44,731 nt of DNA. Source: Terramyces sp. JEL0728 (taxonomy: Eukaryota > Chytridiomycota > Chytridiomycetes > Rhizophydiales > Terramycetaceae). This document shows, piece by piece, positions 29,133 to 38,314 of the stretch. A program made the translations under genes and the position numbers. The notes under the pieces were generated by a model. It was not told the DNA's origin. It searched no databases and saw only the letters and a program-made list of their open reading frames with translations. How positions within the stretch are numbered: position 1 is the stretch's first letter; every line of letters begins with the position of its first letter. The stretch lies in NCBI GenBank assembly GCA_027603945.1, contig JADIIU010000105.1, positions 1 to 44,731 on the forward strand, given 5' to 3'.

Positions 29133-32100
29133 ATGAATCCTTTTGGTGACCAATTTCAAGAGTAGGAAATTCTAATATATAGGGATACAGTAAAGAGGAA
29201 ATCCATAAATCCACCGCAGAAACCAGAGAAACCATTGTTTTTGAAAAGTTCAACCAACCCGAATATGGTGGCATTAACCATTAGTGATCGGAATAACGAG
29301 CGCACACAGTCACAGCCTCTTTCCAATCCGTTCGAGGATCAATATGTGGTTGATAGTGACGATAGTAGCTCAATGTCAGATTCTCCGCCGTCTGAGGAGC
29401 TGCTGGAGGCTCGCAATATGTATGATAGGATAAAATCCAGCCCAACACTGGTATTTAATGACGAGGACGAAGATGCGGATCCATTTGGTGATAAAAAGGA
29501 ACAGCGACAGCTTAAACCTTCTAAACCAGTCAATATACCACCTAGATTACCACCACGGCCAACAACCAATTACAGATCCCCAACAAGTGCCAAATCCGCT
29601 CATGGAAAGTCTCTATCGAATATTATTATTCCCTCGCCATCACTCTTTTCGCCTGAGGAGCTGGAGTCTGGAACGCCTACCTTGAGTAGGGCACCATCAA
29701 TCGCAAGTAGTATTTTTCAACCACCTCCTCCGCTGCCTGATAGACCTAGGAGGGCAGTGCAGAGTTCATTGGATTTAACGGAAAACGAAAGGACTAAGGA
29801 AAAGGGACATTTGCCGGATACCAGTGATGTTTATAGAGGAATACCAGTGGCCAACTACCTTACCACTGCTGATATTTTTCACAAAGGAGCTATGCGGTGC
29901 TTCTGCTATTCTGGATACTATGCGATTACTGGAAGCTCAAACGTAAGATGTGACTTAATTAGATTCGTATATGGTATTTGCCATCTGCAGAAAACAGATA
30001 CACCATTCCTATTCCTGAAAATAAACCCATTATCGCGTGCAGCTTTGTGACTGCGACCAATTTGGATCACGAAGGAAATTTTGTATGGGTTTCAATTGCT
30101 GGAGGTGAAGTATGGGAAATTGATGTGAAACAAGGAGAAATTATTACAAAGTCTAATCAACATTCATCAACTGTTACCCATATTATTAGAGGGCGGCGTT
30201 CAATGATCACTATAGATGAGCTTGGAGGGCTAAAGATATGGCCGGCAGCTGAAGGGAGGAGTGTGCTGAATAGTAGACCAAGGGCACTTCGCATCAGTAC
30301 TAAAACACTCCATGCATGTCTGATTAACGAGCTGCACTTGTGGACTGCGCAAGCAAAAGCAATAGAAATCTATTCTCTTGTAGATGGCAATGTATCTTCA
30401 ATCACGGAAAAGAAAATTGACCTTGGAGTAAAAGTCAGCTGCATGACTGCTTTACAGAGTAGAAATGAAATCTATGCTGCTCTGGACGACAAGAATATCG
30501 TGATTTTTGATACTGTTACAATGGAAAAGAAGCAGGTTTATTCAATTACGCATTACAAAATCACTGCATTACATGCGTTTGGAGATATGCTGTGGATCGG
30601 TATGGGCATTGGAAAGATTCTTGTTTTGAATATATCTGACCTTAACCTATGGAAATGCCAGCTTGATTTCTTGGCATATACAAATAGCGGGGTCACTGGG
30701 TTTATGGTGGATGACAATTCATTAAGTTTGTATGGCCATCAGTCTATTATCTCTGTATCTGAAGGAGGGCATATGAGAATCTGGGACGGAAGCCTGTCGG
30801 ACTACAAAAGAGGTAATTGCAGTTAACGCAGATATACAAATGAATGCAAGGCGGCAAGAGTTTTCTTCCCACACCCCAATCGATGTTGTCATCGTAAGTT
30901 ACAACTTGGATTCACGTAAGCCAATTGATATGGACACTGGGGATCAGATTGACCGAACATTCTTGCAAGACTTTATTTCAAACAATAGCGCTGATATTTA
31001 CGTGTTTGGATTCCAGGAGTTGATTGATTTGGAGAATGTACTCGAAGCTAACACTAGAAAAGCGCCAACGCGAAAACCTTTTTGAGTGGGACTAAGAAAT
31101 CAAATAGTGTTGAACACAAGATGGATCAGCGGCTGAAACTGTGGCAGGAAAGGCTACTGCATCTATTCCCTAAATCAGTGGAAGTAGTCAAAGTATCCCA
31201 GCTTGTTGGGCTATTCCAATGTATTATTTCGAGGAAAACGTTTGTACTTAGAGATACTGCTATTAATTATGTAAAAACTGGACTGAAGGGATTACATGGG
31301 AATAAGGTAGCCGCGTCTAATCGCAGGGAGCCATTACTTCAAGATTTGTAATTGGAGATTCTTCATTTTGCTTTGTAAATTGCCATTTAGCGGCGCATCA
31401 AAACAATACATCTGACAGAAACAACAATATCAATCAGATTCTAAAAGAAGCCTCCTTTCCTAAAATACCCGATTGCTCATTTCTTTGGGAGAGAGGCGGC
31501 GATGGTTCAATGATATCTGTATTTTATACTAATTCTAGGATCACGAATATGTGTTTTGGAATGGAGATTTGAACTATAGAATAAATAATTTAACTAGAGA
31601 TCAGGTTGTAGATGCAGCAACGGAACAAAACTGGCCTCTACTATGGGTAACTATTAGTTGATAAAGCAAAATGATCAGCTGCTGATCCAAAAGCAGACTA
31701 ACCCTGGGTTTGGATTGAAAGCATTCCAAGAGGGACCACTGCAATTTGCGCCTACATTCAAGTACAACAGAAACAGTAATATATTCGACACATCTGAGAA
31801 AAAGCGTATTCCAGCATATTGCGATCGAATACTATGGCGCGGACACAATGTAAAACAACACTTTTACCAGCGTTTAGAATGCAAGATGAGTGATCATCGA
31901 CCGGTTGCATCCAAATTCACCGCTTATGTGAAAAGTGTAGATTCTAAAAAGTATCAGGTGGTAGAAGCTGATGTAACCCATAAACAGAAACAAAGGCTCG
32001 CAGAGACTGTTCACCAAGCAAATATCGACTATCTGTGCCAGACGTTCTTGGTTTCTGCGAGCGATGCCAAGGATATAGTGGCTAAATGCAATGGTAACTT

Positions 32101-32134
32101 GCGTGAAGCGTGCCGAACTTTCAACATTGTTTAA
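29133..32134 (+). CDS. Type II inositol polyphosphate 5-phosphatase with N-terminal WD40 domain
   Basis: Eight exons: 29133-29161, 29183-29942, 29963-30812, 30832-31037, 31058-31306, 31327-31518, 31539-31646 and 31667-32134, with introns of 21, 20, 19, 20, 20, 20 and 20 nt; 953 residues. A disordered N-terminus with Pro runs ([17 protein letters not shown]) precedes a WD40 propeller at about 205-560 ([17 protein letters not shown]), then the 5-phosphatase core: [23 protein letters not shown] (about 715), FWNGDLNYR (about 770), [10 protein letters not shown] (about 850) and MSDHRPV (about 870). The tail (about 905-953) looks like a UBA/CUE three-helix domain. Fungal and plant relatives share WD40 plus phosphatase. 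It should hydrolyse the 5-phosphate of PI(4,5)P2 or inositol phosphates. All catalytic motifs are intact. Confidence 0.9.
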
Positions 32135-32267
32135 TATATACATTCCCATCGCACTGTCTGGTTGGTTTTAAGATGATTGAATAGTTATAAAATCCCAAAC
32201 AATCAGTCGGCACATGGTACCGAATCAAAATCCGAGTGGCTTTGTGTAATCCTAAAATAAAAAGTTT

Positions 32268-32852
32268 ATGCAACAGAAAATCACTACTCTTACAGCGCAA
32301 GTTTCAAGGTTCAAGTACGACACAGCTTTTAACCCCCAATGGACGTCGCTAATATCACAAAACGACTTTGAATTGATTGTAACCAGACTAAACATTGCAG
32401 CTAAAAAAGGACCAATTCCTGGATTGAAAATTGTTTTCTTTGCTTGCATCATCGTTTCTCTCATTATTCTTGGTATAATTGTCTATGTTAACAGTAATTA
32501 TTGGTTTGTTGGCCATTCCCTGATTACCCTGTCGTTATTCACAATCACACTGTACCGATTTTTCAAACTTCGAATAGTCGATAAAGAATTAAGAATAACT
32601 GTAGGGCAACTGAATGCTACTTTGGGAACAAAGAATCTTTGGTTGGAATACCACAAGGCTGTTCAGTCTAGCTGTCTTATAACAAGCTTTAGTTACAATG
32701 TCCATATCTATCGTGTCACGCCAGATGAAGGGCAAGTTATTGATATGACTGGTTTGCAATCGCAGGAAAAAGTTAACGTTAGCATGACACCAGAAATGCA
32801 AGGCCAGTTCTCTGCATTCTTGCAACAACCTGCTCAGGTGCACAAGGTCTAG
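32268..32852 (+). CDS. Two-TM family protein, copy 1 of 5, 194 aa
   Basis: Intronless. Shared features: TTLTAQVSRFKYDTAFNPQW, SQNDFELIVTRLNIAAKKGP, two adjacent membrane helices (residues about 50-100), a basic-acidic stretch VDKELRITVGQLNATLGTKNLWLEYHK, a beta segment YNVHIYRV, and a tail MTPEMQGQFSAFLQQ. Membrane hairpin with both ends on the same side (inference). I do not recognise the family. This copy has lost most of the YDY.V.IYYLQ motif. Confidence 0.75.
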   Translation: MQQKITTLTAQVSRFKYDTAFNPQWTSLISQNDFELIVTRLNIAAKKGPIPGLKIVFFACIIVSLIILGIIVYVNSNYWFVGHSLITLSLFTITLYRFFKLRIVDKELRITVGQLNATLGTKNLWLEYHKAVQSSCLITSFSYNVHIYRVTPDEGQVIDMTGLQSQEKVNVSMTPEMQGQFSAFLQQPAQVHKV

Positions 32853-33028
32853 AAAACGAGAACAATAAAGCAGATTTCGAAAATAATGTTAACATTTTCC
32901 AGATTTTTGTACTCGTGGCTTGTAAAATACAAACTGTGCTTTTTTCCATACGAATTCGGTGCTTTTGTCACGCGGTTTCCTTTTTGGAATGTGACCTTTG
33001 TGACGTGAAGGATTTAAAAACTCGGCAA

Positions 33029-33742
33029 ATGGTAAACATATTAGAAATGGAAAGGCTTAAAATTACAACACTTACTTGCAGAGCCTCTAGTATGAAGTAT
33101 GATGCAGCGTACAACCCTCAATGGGCTCGATACATTTCCCAACAGGACTTTGCGCTAATTATGACCCAACTAAACATTGCAGCTGAAAAGGGTCCAAGCG
33201 GAGGAGTGCTAATGTTTTTCTACGCTTTACTCATTCTTGGATTTCTGGGATTCGTTGGCGGCATCATCAGTGCCGCAAGCACAAAATCAGCAAATGTACC
33301 AGTGACTGTTTTCCCAGCATTCATTCTTATTTTTATTGGAATAGTTTGTGTTAGTGTATACAAACACACTACCTTGAGAGCAGTTGACAATGAATTGCGT
33401 AAAACTACCAATCAATTATCCACACAGTTGGGACCAAAGAATCTGCTTGTTGAATACAACAGGAACCTGTATGCAATCAAAGTAACTGTAAACAACAACA
33501 GCGCTCATACAGAAAACAAATACGACTACGATGTTAACATTTACTACCTGCAAGAAAGCGTGCAGCAACCGCAAATTGTTCTCGATATCAATAGCATTTT
33601 ACCACTCTTGCAACAACAAAACTCTGCAAATCTCCAAAACCAACAAGCTTATGCTAACATGACACCAGAAATGCAAAGCCAGTTTTCTGCATTTTTAGCC
33701 CAGCAACAGCAACAAGTTCCTCCGCCATACAAGAACCCTTAG
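33029..33742 (+). CDS. Two-TM family protein, copy 2 of 5
   Basis: About 232-237 residues, depending on the start at 33029 or 33047 (MERLKITTL, matching copies 4 and 5). It shows the whole set of family motifs: CRASSMKYDAAYNPQWARYISQ, DFALIMTQLNIAAEKGP, two TM helices, ELRKTTNQLSTQLGPKNLLVEYNRNLY, YDYDVNIYYLQ, and MTPEMQSQFSAFLAQQ. The C-terminus adds a Gln-rich stretch and PPPYK (PPxY). Intronless. Confidence 0.78.
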   Translation: MVNILEMERLKITTLTCRASSMKYDAAYNPQWARYISQQDFALIMTQLNIAAEKGPSGGVLMFFYALLILGFLGFVGGIISAASTKSANVPVTVFPAFILIFIGIVCVSVYKHTTLRAVDNELRKTTNQLSTQLGPKNLLVEYNRNLYAIKVTVNNNSAHTENKYDYDVNIYYLQESVQQPQIVLDINSILPLLQQQNSANLQNQQAYANMTPEMQSQFSAFLAQQQQQVPPPYKNP

Positions 33743-33880
33743 AATAAAAATAATTTTGATTAAAGCAGTGAATTAACCTATGACTTCGGTCTCCCTTCAA
33801 GTGCTTTTAGAATGACGATACAGGCTTCCTTTGAATGGCTGAACAAAGTATAAAATTTGCAATACCAACCGGATATCAGA

Positions 33881-34504
33881 ATGAACAAGGACGAAAAACA
33901 AAAAGTTGGTCTAGCTCTCTTGTCATGCACAGAATCCCACTTGGTATATTCTTCACCGTATCTCGTTGCTTATGAACCATACATACCAAAACAAGATTTT
34001 GATCGAATTGTTAAAGAGCTGAATCAAGTGCTGATGTTTGGGCCAAAGAAGTATGTAATGAACTTGCTGCTAGCATCAATCCTTGGTTGCTTTGCTGCCT
34101 TTCTTGCTGTTGGGTTCATTGTTGCCAAAACAGGTTCAAACGCTATTTTCGCATTCATCCCGTTAATTCTAGCTATTATCGGCGGAATATACTTGGCCAG
34201 ATATCGAACGAATAGTTTCAAATCGTTGGAAACTGAATTGCTCAAAGTGACAGTAAAGCTCTCAGAGACTCTTGCTTCAAAACAGATATTGGTTGAATAT
34301 AGGAAAGATTCTAGGGGGATTATGAATACTGCTGACGACAAGTATGTAAAGACTGCCAGACGCTATGAATATAACGTGTATATCTATTACCTGCAAGATC
34401 CCACTGATCAAGTGGTTCTAGATATAGGCGACTTTGCTGCTCAAACCCGGGCAAGAAAGTATGAACAGTCGCCATTTTCAAACTATTTTACTTCTTGGGT
34501 TTAA
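33881..34504 (+). CDS. Two-TM family protein, copy 3 of 5 (most diverged)
   Basis: 207 residues from Met at 33881. It keeps YLVAYEPYIPKQDFDRIVKELNQ, two TM helices, LETELLKVTVKLSETLASKQILVEY and YEYNVYIYYLQD, but lacks the MTPEMQ tail and the N-terminal TTLxC start is changed (ALLSCTESHL). Intronless. Divergence suggests a separate role or relaxed constraint. Confidence 0.7.
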   Translation: MNKDEKQKVGLALLSCTESHLVYSSPYLVAYEPYIPKQDFDRIVKELNQVLMFGPKKYVMNLLLASILGCFAAFLAVGFIVAKTGSNAIFAFIPLILAIIGGIYLARYRTNSFKSLETELLKVTVKLSETLASKQILVEYRKDSRGIMNTADDKYVKTARRYEYNVYIYYLQDPTDQVVLDIGDFAAQTRARKYEQSPFSNYFTSWV

Positions 34505-34671
34505 TATATTCCTTTCAATCGATCACGAGAATAGATTCTGAAATTAAAGCAGTTTCTTTAGTCGGAAGATCCATCTCGCTTACAGCCAAGTCATCAAGTC
34601 CTTTATCCGGCAATTCTTCAATTCTGTTTTTGGTCAGCACCTTGAATTTCGCTCCAGCAGACTTTTTCTTT

Positions 34672-35286
34672 ATGGAACGACTACTACTAACCACTGTTGC
34701 TTGCAGAACTTCAAACTTGGTCTTTGAATCAGATTACCTACCTGAATTCACCCCTTACCTTTCTCAACCCGACTTTGAATCCATCCTTGCTCAATTGAAC
34801 AAAGCAACGAAAAAGGGGCCAAACCAAAAAGTGATTGGTTCAGCTTATGTATTGGTATTCATATCAGTAATTGCACTAATAGTAATTGGCTGTGATTTTA
34901 TATCCAACCATTCTTATGGCAAACAGGATAACTTTGGGCTAATCCTCGTTCCTGTTTTGTTTGCAGTATTCATTGGTATAGGATTGGCTCTCTACGAATC
35001 TGCAACTACAAAAGCCCTAGAAACCGAACTACGCAAGACAGTAAAGCAAATATCGGCATCGATGGTGTCCAAACGTATCCGGCTTCAGTACTCGAGAGAC
35101 TTGTATAAAGTCAACGTAACTGTTATTAATGGGTTTGCATCAACTGAAAAAAAGTATGACTATTTGGTTGATATCTATTATCTGCAGGATATTCAAGCTC
35201 CCACCGGTGCGTATGGAAATAGTGTCGCTGTTACTATGACACCTGATATGCATGCTCAGTTTGCTACTTTCCTGGCTCAGCAATAG
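34672..35286 (+). CDS. Two-TM family protein, copy 4 of 5
   Basis: 204 residues from MERLLLTTVACRTS at 34672; the frame is open upstream, but homology to copies 2 and 5 fixes this start. Motifs: YLPEFTPYLSQPDFESILAQLNKATKKGP, two TM helices, LETELRKTVKQISASMVSKRIRLQYSRDLYKVNVTV, KYDYLVDIYYLQD, and MTPDMHAQFATFLAQQ. Intronless. Confidence 0.77.
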   Translation: MERLLLTTVACRTSNLVFESDYLPEFTPYLSQPDFESILAQLNKATKKGPNQKVIGSAYVLVFISVIALIVIGCDFISNHSYGKQDNFGLILVPVLFAVFIGIGLALYESATTKALETELRKTVKQISASMVSKRIRLQYSRDLYKVNVTVINGFASTEKKYDYLVDIYYLQDIQAPTGAYGNSVAVTMTPDMHAQFATFLAQQ

Positions 35287-35469
35287 TAGAAATGGAATAA
35301 AGAACTAGTTTAGAATGTAAATCTTTTCGGCATCTGTTCAGTTGGAGATCAAAGTGCTGCACACCAACAAGCTCATACACTAATTCCGGTTAAATTTAAC
35401 AACTCCATTCCCATCCATTTGTGTTTTACTAAAAAAACGTGACCACTTGCCAAGAATCTTTTCCCAACC

Positions 35470-35997
35470 ATGGAAAGGCGGTTATTAACTACAATATCAT
35501 GCACAACATCCGACTTAAAATTCACAGCGGAATACAATCCAGACTGGACCCCATACATAGCCCAGCCGGATTTCCAACTTTTACTTGACGAATTAAACAA
35601 AGCAACATTGAAGGCACCAAACAAGAAAATAATACTCCTTCTCTACTTTTTAAGTTTCGTTGCATTGGTTACGCTGTGTGTATTTGGATTCAGCCCGGCA
35701 TTCAGTTTCTGGATAATGCTGATTCCGTTCTTTTCAATGATTGTTTTTATTGTTATTTCGGGTATATACAAGTCGGAAATGCTGACCTTGGTTGATACGG
35801 AACTGAGGAAAGCTGTTGGTGACACTACACAGGTAATTACGAGCAGGAATATACTGCTGCAGTACTCTAGGAATCTATATAGCTGTCGCAAGAGAAACGA
35901 TGTAGAAGCAGTGCATAAAAAGTATGATTATATCGTATATATTTACTACCTTCAAGAAATTCAACGTCCATCTGCAATTTTGACTAAAAACGGGTGA
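35470..35997 (+). CDS. Two-TM family protein, copy 5 of 5, 175 aa
   Basis: MERRLLTTISCTTS start; YNPDWTPYIAQPDFQLLLDELNKATLKAP; two TM helices; LVDTELRKAVGDTTQVITSRNILLQYSRNLYS; KYDYIVYIYYLQE. It ends shortly after the YYLQ motif, without the MTPEMQ tail. Intronless. Closest by eye to copy 4. Confidence 0.77.
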   Translation: MERRLLTTISCTTSDLKFTAEYNPDWTPYIAQPDFQLLLDELNKATLKAPNKKIILLLYFLSFVALVTLCVFGFSPAFSFWIMLIPFFSMIVFIVISGIYKSEMLTLVDTELRKAVGDTTQVITSRNILLQYSRNLYSCRKRNDVEAVHKKYDYIVYIYYLQEIQRPSAILTKNG

Positions 35998-36302
35998 ATG
36001 TGGATTGCATTATAGTTTAGAATGACAGTTTTAATGATATATTTTGGAAATAAAGCCTAGGACTATTTGACAATTTGGATGGCTCTTTTTGAAATTTGTA
36101 TTATCAGATTGCCACGCATCTGTACTTGGCACGTTGCGTTTTCACAAAAGTTGCTTTCATAGCCACCTGCTACCGCCTTAACATAATAAATACACCATTA
36201 ACCGATCCAAGAGAGCTTATTGCAAGATCTTTAGTTTGGCATGGCAGATCACAAGGTGGCGCGATCCATTTTTTTCTTCAAGCTGTAATCTAAAATCAAA
36301 AA
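35998..36302. other. Intergenic, 305 nt
   Basis: Between the last two-TM gene and the eIF4E-like gene, both on the plus strand. I see no gene or RNA; it should contain the eIF4E-like promoter. Confidence 0.45.
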
Positions 36303-36950
36303 ATGCAAGAGTAAATATCGCTTAATAGTAGACAAGAATCAGAAATATTACCACTGCACTACACCTGGGTCTTTTGGTAATCCCACCCTAATTTCAGGTT
36401 CATGCACAGACAAGCTGGATCAAAAATACAAGATTATACAAACGAGATCAAAAAGATTTGTACGCTAAACACAATCCAAGATTTCTGGGGGGTTTATTGT
36501 TTACTGAAAAGGCCAGGAGAGCTTAGTAACATCTCTGATTACCACTTTTTCAAAAAGGATATCAGACCAATATGGGAAGATAATCTAACCGGGGGGAAAT
36601 GGATTATCCGTCTAAAGAAGGGGATTGCTTCTAGATATTGGGAGGACCTTGTAGGTATTCAGGACCTTATTGTTTAGCTAATGGCGATATTGGGAGACCA
36701 GTTCGATGTGGGAGATGAAATCTGTGGTGCTGTTATTTCTATTCGGCAAAATGAAGATATTTTATCGTTATGGAACAAGACTGCTGATGATGGGCGAACT
36801 AATATGCGCATTAGGTAAGAGAATGTTGATATCAGGGATACCATGAAGAGAGTGTTGGATTTACCTCCAAATTGTGTGTTGGAGTACAAGAACCACAAAG
36901 CTGCAGTTGCTGATAATTCAAGTTTCCGTAATACTGAAACTTATCGATAA
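36303..36950 (+). CDS. eIF4E-family cap-binding protein (4EHP/class II-like)
   Basis: Five exons: 36303-36310, 36332-36376, 36398-36650, 36678-36814 and 36836-36950, with introns of 21, 21, 27 and 21 nt; 185 residues. Splicing assembles LPLHYTWVFWFMHRQ, the core TIQDFWGVYCLLKRP, DIRPIWEDNLTGGKWII, YWEDLLMAILGDQFDVGDEICGAVISIR and LSLWNKTADD. The cap-stacking and cap-contact Trp residues of the family are present (TWVFW and IWEDN). Exon 1 is only 8 nt (Met-Gln plus two bases). The first intron has two possible acceptors 3 nt apart. The sequence around the first Trp pair (HYTWVFW) suggests the 4EHP-like class rather than canonical eIF4E; that class call is tentative. Confidence 0.85.
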
Positions 36951-37020
36951 TAAATTACCATCAATATACACCTTAATTCTTTCTAATAAAGTGCAAGATA
37001 ATCTAGGATCAATGTACAGT

Positions 37021-37902
37021 TTATTCAATGCGATAATTATCCACCAAGAGCTGCCAAAATTTAGCTTGGTTTCTTTTAGCTTCCCACTTTTCAAAGCTGG
37101 TCTGTAATTCTACCCTGACCGCGTCTTTCCAGTTTGTTCTAAGCTTGTCCCAGTTCAACAATGCTTTGCTTGGAGGTTTCTTTAGCCTTGGCATTGGGGA
37201 ATCACTAGGGAGAGAGAGCTTTTCAAACGAAGAGGAAGAAGAAATGCTTGATTTGGTTTCAAAATACTCTTTTCTGCGTTCTTCAGGCAAGCTGGTATTT
37301 ATGATTTCCATCGCCTGGTCTTGTGGTCTAGATTTAAATCGTTATTACACCATGGAGAACAGCAATCGTCCTTCACCTTCAGGAGCAAGTGGAGGTAAAT
37401 CAATACCATGAGAATCAATCGACGATCTTCTATTGCTTTCAGTCTCGAAATTATTGCTTTTGACGTAGGAAAATGGGAATACACCCTTCTCCCCAGTTGT
37501 ATGATTATTTCCCACGCACATCCCATCAGTAAAGGTCTATTGTTATCCAGTGTTTACCATATGATAGCTGACTATATCCCCAGCATGCAAATTTATATCC
37601 CCCTTCTTTTTAGGTGTGAAATCCTTGACACAAACAAAAGTAACTGGAAGTAAATCAGGTATATATGATGCAGCTTCATGCGACTGATCATCTCCAAACT
37701 CTGACAGTGCGAAACCGTCCTCTGCATCAGGAATAGATTGTCTGCGTCGATAGTCATAGACTGAATTCGGTTCATCTTTCATCTTTTTGTATTTCCTACT
37801 CCGCTTGTAGGATATGTATATGAATAGCCCTATTACGAGGATGAATATTCCTGTTATGCTTCCGATGCAAGCTGCCAAGACAATCAGCAATGTGTCTGCC
37901 AT
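37021..37902 (-). CDS. Single-pass membrane SH3 protein (Fus1-like)
   Basis: Exons 37902-37558, 37536-37349 and 37327-37021, with two 21-nt introns; 279 residues. An N-terminal TM helix (residues about 5-33, LLIVLAACIGSITGIFILVIGLFIYIS) is followed by a basic stop-transfer stretch KRSRKYKKMK. An SH3 domain lies at about 88-142 (VCVKDFTPKKKGDINLHAGDIVSYHM joined by splicing to TFTDGMCVGNNHTTGEKGVFPFSYV). Ser-rich and basic C-terminal tail. The TM-then-SH3 layout resembles fungal Fus1-type proteins at the plasma membrane in cell fusion or polarity; that role is inference. The divergent partner upstream is the FHA gene. Confidence 0.8.
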
Positions 37903-38314
37903 AAAGATTTAAAGTTGGAAATTTGTCTTTTTGATTTCCCAGCCTTTTTAGCTGTGAAGGCAGACACACACAGCCTGAAGATGAGAGCATAAGACTTTTA
38001 TCAGACCGTTACTTTGGCTGCGCTAACGAATAGCAGGTTCTAACATGAGATGGCCAGCATAGTTGTTATATATCCCTTTTCAAAGAAATTGGAATTTGTA
38101 TATGGTGTCTTCACCCCTTTGTCGATCGCGCTCAGATAGTCATTATCGCACTGTTATCAGCACTACCGTCAAGAGCAATCAAATTCCATTCAGTGTATCG
38201 TTCTTTCTAAACACAAGATGCTGTTGAAAGTTAAATTTCATGGATAAGTGCAATGTAAACAAAAGGTGACAATGACAGCCTCGACAATCCCAGGTGAATT
38301 TTCCCTTCTATCAA
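37903..38314. other. Divergent intergenic region, 412 nt
   Basis: Between the SH3 membrane protein (-) and the FHA protein (+). It probably contains both promoters. A short plus-strand frame (MTASTIPGEFSLL at about 38272) lies in it, overlapping the chosen FHA start in another frame; I give it no weight. Confidence 0.45.
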
